Positions 7,501 to 7,729 of a stretch of DNA of 7,729 bases are shown piece by piece. The position numbers and the translations under genes are program-made. The number at the start of each line of letters is the position of its first letter. The first letter of the stretch is position 1. The stretch spans positions 1-7,729 of the forward strand of contig JAISDG010000037.1 in assembly GCA_031265015.1 (NCBI GenBank). Reading direction: 5' to 3'. Source of the stretch: Spirochaetaceae bacterium (lineage in GTDB: Bacteria; Spirochaetota; Spirochaetia; Treponematales; Breznakiellaceae). The notes beneath the pieces are model-generated. The model made no database searches. It was not told the DNA's origin and saw nothing but the letters and a program-made list of their open reading frames with translations.

Positions 7501-7729
7501 CCGATTACCGCACCTATCTTTCATTCGACCTTGAAGTTATCAACCCCTCAGGCGAATCCCAGCGCCTGTCCAAAACCTTCGGGAAAAAGTCCGGCGGCGA
7601 AACACAGACCCCCTTTTACATCGCCGTTCTTGCGTCCTTTGCCCAGCTCTACCGGATAGGCCGGGATAAAAAAGCCAACACCGCCCGAATCATCATCTTC
7701 GACGAAGCCTTTTCCAAAATGGACAGCGA
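4533..7729 (+). CDS. jetC: Wadjet defence protein JetC (SMC/MukB/SbcC-like ATPase), 3' truncated by the window
   Basis: One frame is open for 1065 codons from 4533 to the window edge, with no stop. Walker A, GKNASGKST, is at residues 30-38, preceded by HWHYF-x-HTTIEFEKVNFLTG, typical of SMC/SbcC heads. A first coiled-coil run spans about 220-360, with more heptad-like helix at 448-472. A globular hinge-like region covers about 473-645 (from YVFPQDARDLKEIV through RWRNVIEAYLASQRFYLIV). A second coiled coil spans about 645-785, followed by the C-terminal head half. The signature motif KKSGGETQ is at 1018-1025, Walker B IIIFDEAF at 1053-1060 with Asp1057 and catalytic Glu1058, and the D-loop SKMDS at 1061-1065. 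Only the C-terminal switch (H-loop) region is cut off. By analogy with studied Wadjet systems it dimerises, hydrolyses ATP and extrudes DNA loops to sense small circular plasmids. All visible ATPase residues are intact, so the protein should be active. Confidence 0.93.
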   Translation, partial: MKLMKRLLLIHWHYFIHTTIEFEKVNFLTGKNASGKSTIIDAMQVLLLGDTSGSFFNKAASGRSSRTLRGYLLGELGDDEEAGFKTLRSGRFTSFIVLEFFDDERNSFFTAGCCFDVYSENDMPKLFFRFNGPMPDNEFVVDRKPMDIIAVRGFIKNQYGQGGFTTDTNYTFRQDLYGKLGGLQTRFGQLLKKAVSFDPNVDIQKFISEFVCDTRDPVNIEALQDNIRSYTQLEEDEKRLREQVEGLGRIIATWENYDRQRQNETLYSYLIGRAGGDIKIAAIENQERIAKELAQGIQKTKTDVEAGTLRLEALRNQWEELKVQLSTNETAQFVERLEKQIREKEDDINSMEEGFKNISRRFGEMFDLWARRAEALSAGWNAAAGTIDSAVALRINNAQDEARNLSASLKPVVLTDARAVAALGEVKLSSLVKAADSIRTSAGILLDHLEEERKKLTGRQDTLRKEQASLEKGMYVFPQDARDLKEIVAGRLRNTTGQDVPVLIVAEAAEIPQPRWRNVIEAYLASQRFYLIVPPQHFTTALRVYDAIKHERRVYRTGIVDVEKIEKLNPTMEPGSLAEELSTENPWVRLFLNYTLGRVMKCETADKLRGFKTALTSDGMLYHGFVLTAIDPERWARPAIGKEAVRHRLEAVKKELNRLEEGLSAIDAFRDVVKPVRAISLPGTEDPSRFIASAENLQRIPQLKEEIAGLRRDLDAVDRSAIAALKERLASLDREVKELDQRLVAMREQNATDKEKLRNLEEETLPKLKTELTEMEETLALTYPTQWIETSGAPRYQKELRERNNPAAIYQAFPRELTKSTNAKSEFWDDLKELRRQYNEKYKMGYDTAAANNEIFDNAWLELSDIRLPEYRTKIEDARGKAYEQFREDFISRLQSNIHDAKLRIDELNSALGRSSFGEDTYRFRIIPNPDYKRYYDMITDPMLLDGGGYNLLSQQYNAKYKEEIRDLFSLITNEGEGQGDYEKRVQTFTDYRTYLSFDLEVINPSGESQRLSKTFGKKSGGETQTPFYIAVLASFAQLYRIGRDKKANTARIIIFDEAFSKMDS

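Overview
The window holds the 3' half of a sugar-uptake/regulation locus followed by a Wadjet (Jet) plasmid-defence operon that runs off the right edge. All supported genes are on the + strand. No rRNA or 16S-type marker is present, so taxonomy is a guess. The roughly 50% GC, the weak Shine-Dalgarno signals, and an LplA/YtcQ-like sugar-binding protein next to a membrane-anchored YesN-like AraC regulator would fit a host-associated Treponema-type spirochaete; a Paenibacillus-like Firmicute is a reasonable alternative.

Layout. 1-257: C-terminus of an ABC-transporter extracellular solute-binding protein. 263-298: strong hairpin without a clear U-tract. 313-2082: complete 589-aa transmembrane AraC-family regulator with an extracytoplasmic sensor between two membrane helices. 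2083-2446: about 360 bp without a convincing gene. About 290 bp of this (2100-2390) is dense in inverted repeats: a nested stem, a bulged GC-rich palindrome and an 11-bp inverted repeat enclosing a second hairpin. I read it as the relic or non-coding form of a mobile element, possibly an IS200/IS605-superfamily end with an omega-RNA-like scaffold, but the family is not established. 2410-2438: a good sigma70-type promoter, placed so that the jetA message may be nearly leaderless.

2447-7729: jetA, jetB and jetC, tightly packed (5-bp gap, then a 4-bp ATGA overlap). JetC is an SMC/MukB/SbcC-like ATPase with Walker A, long coiled coils, signature motif, Walker B and D-loop all visible, cut by the window end only just after Walker B. 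JetA is the kleisin (MukF-like) subunit and JetB the MukE-like KITE subunit. In known Wadjet systems these form a loop-extruding SMC complex that recognises small circular DNA, and a nuclease subunit, JetD, cleaves it. The jetD gene is expected immediately downstream but is not in the window. The novelty is therefore mainly in the junction (structured element abutting a possibly leaderless defence-operon promoter), not in the family of the system.
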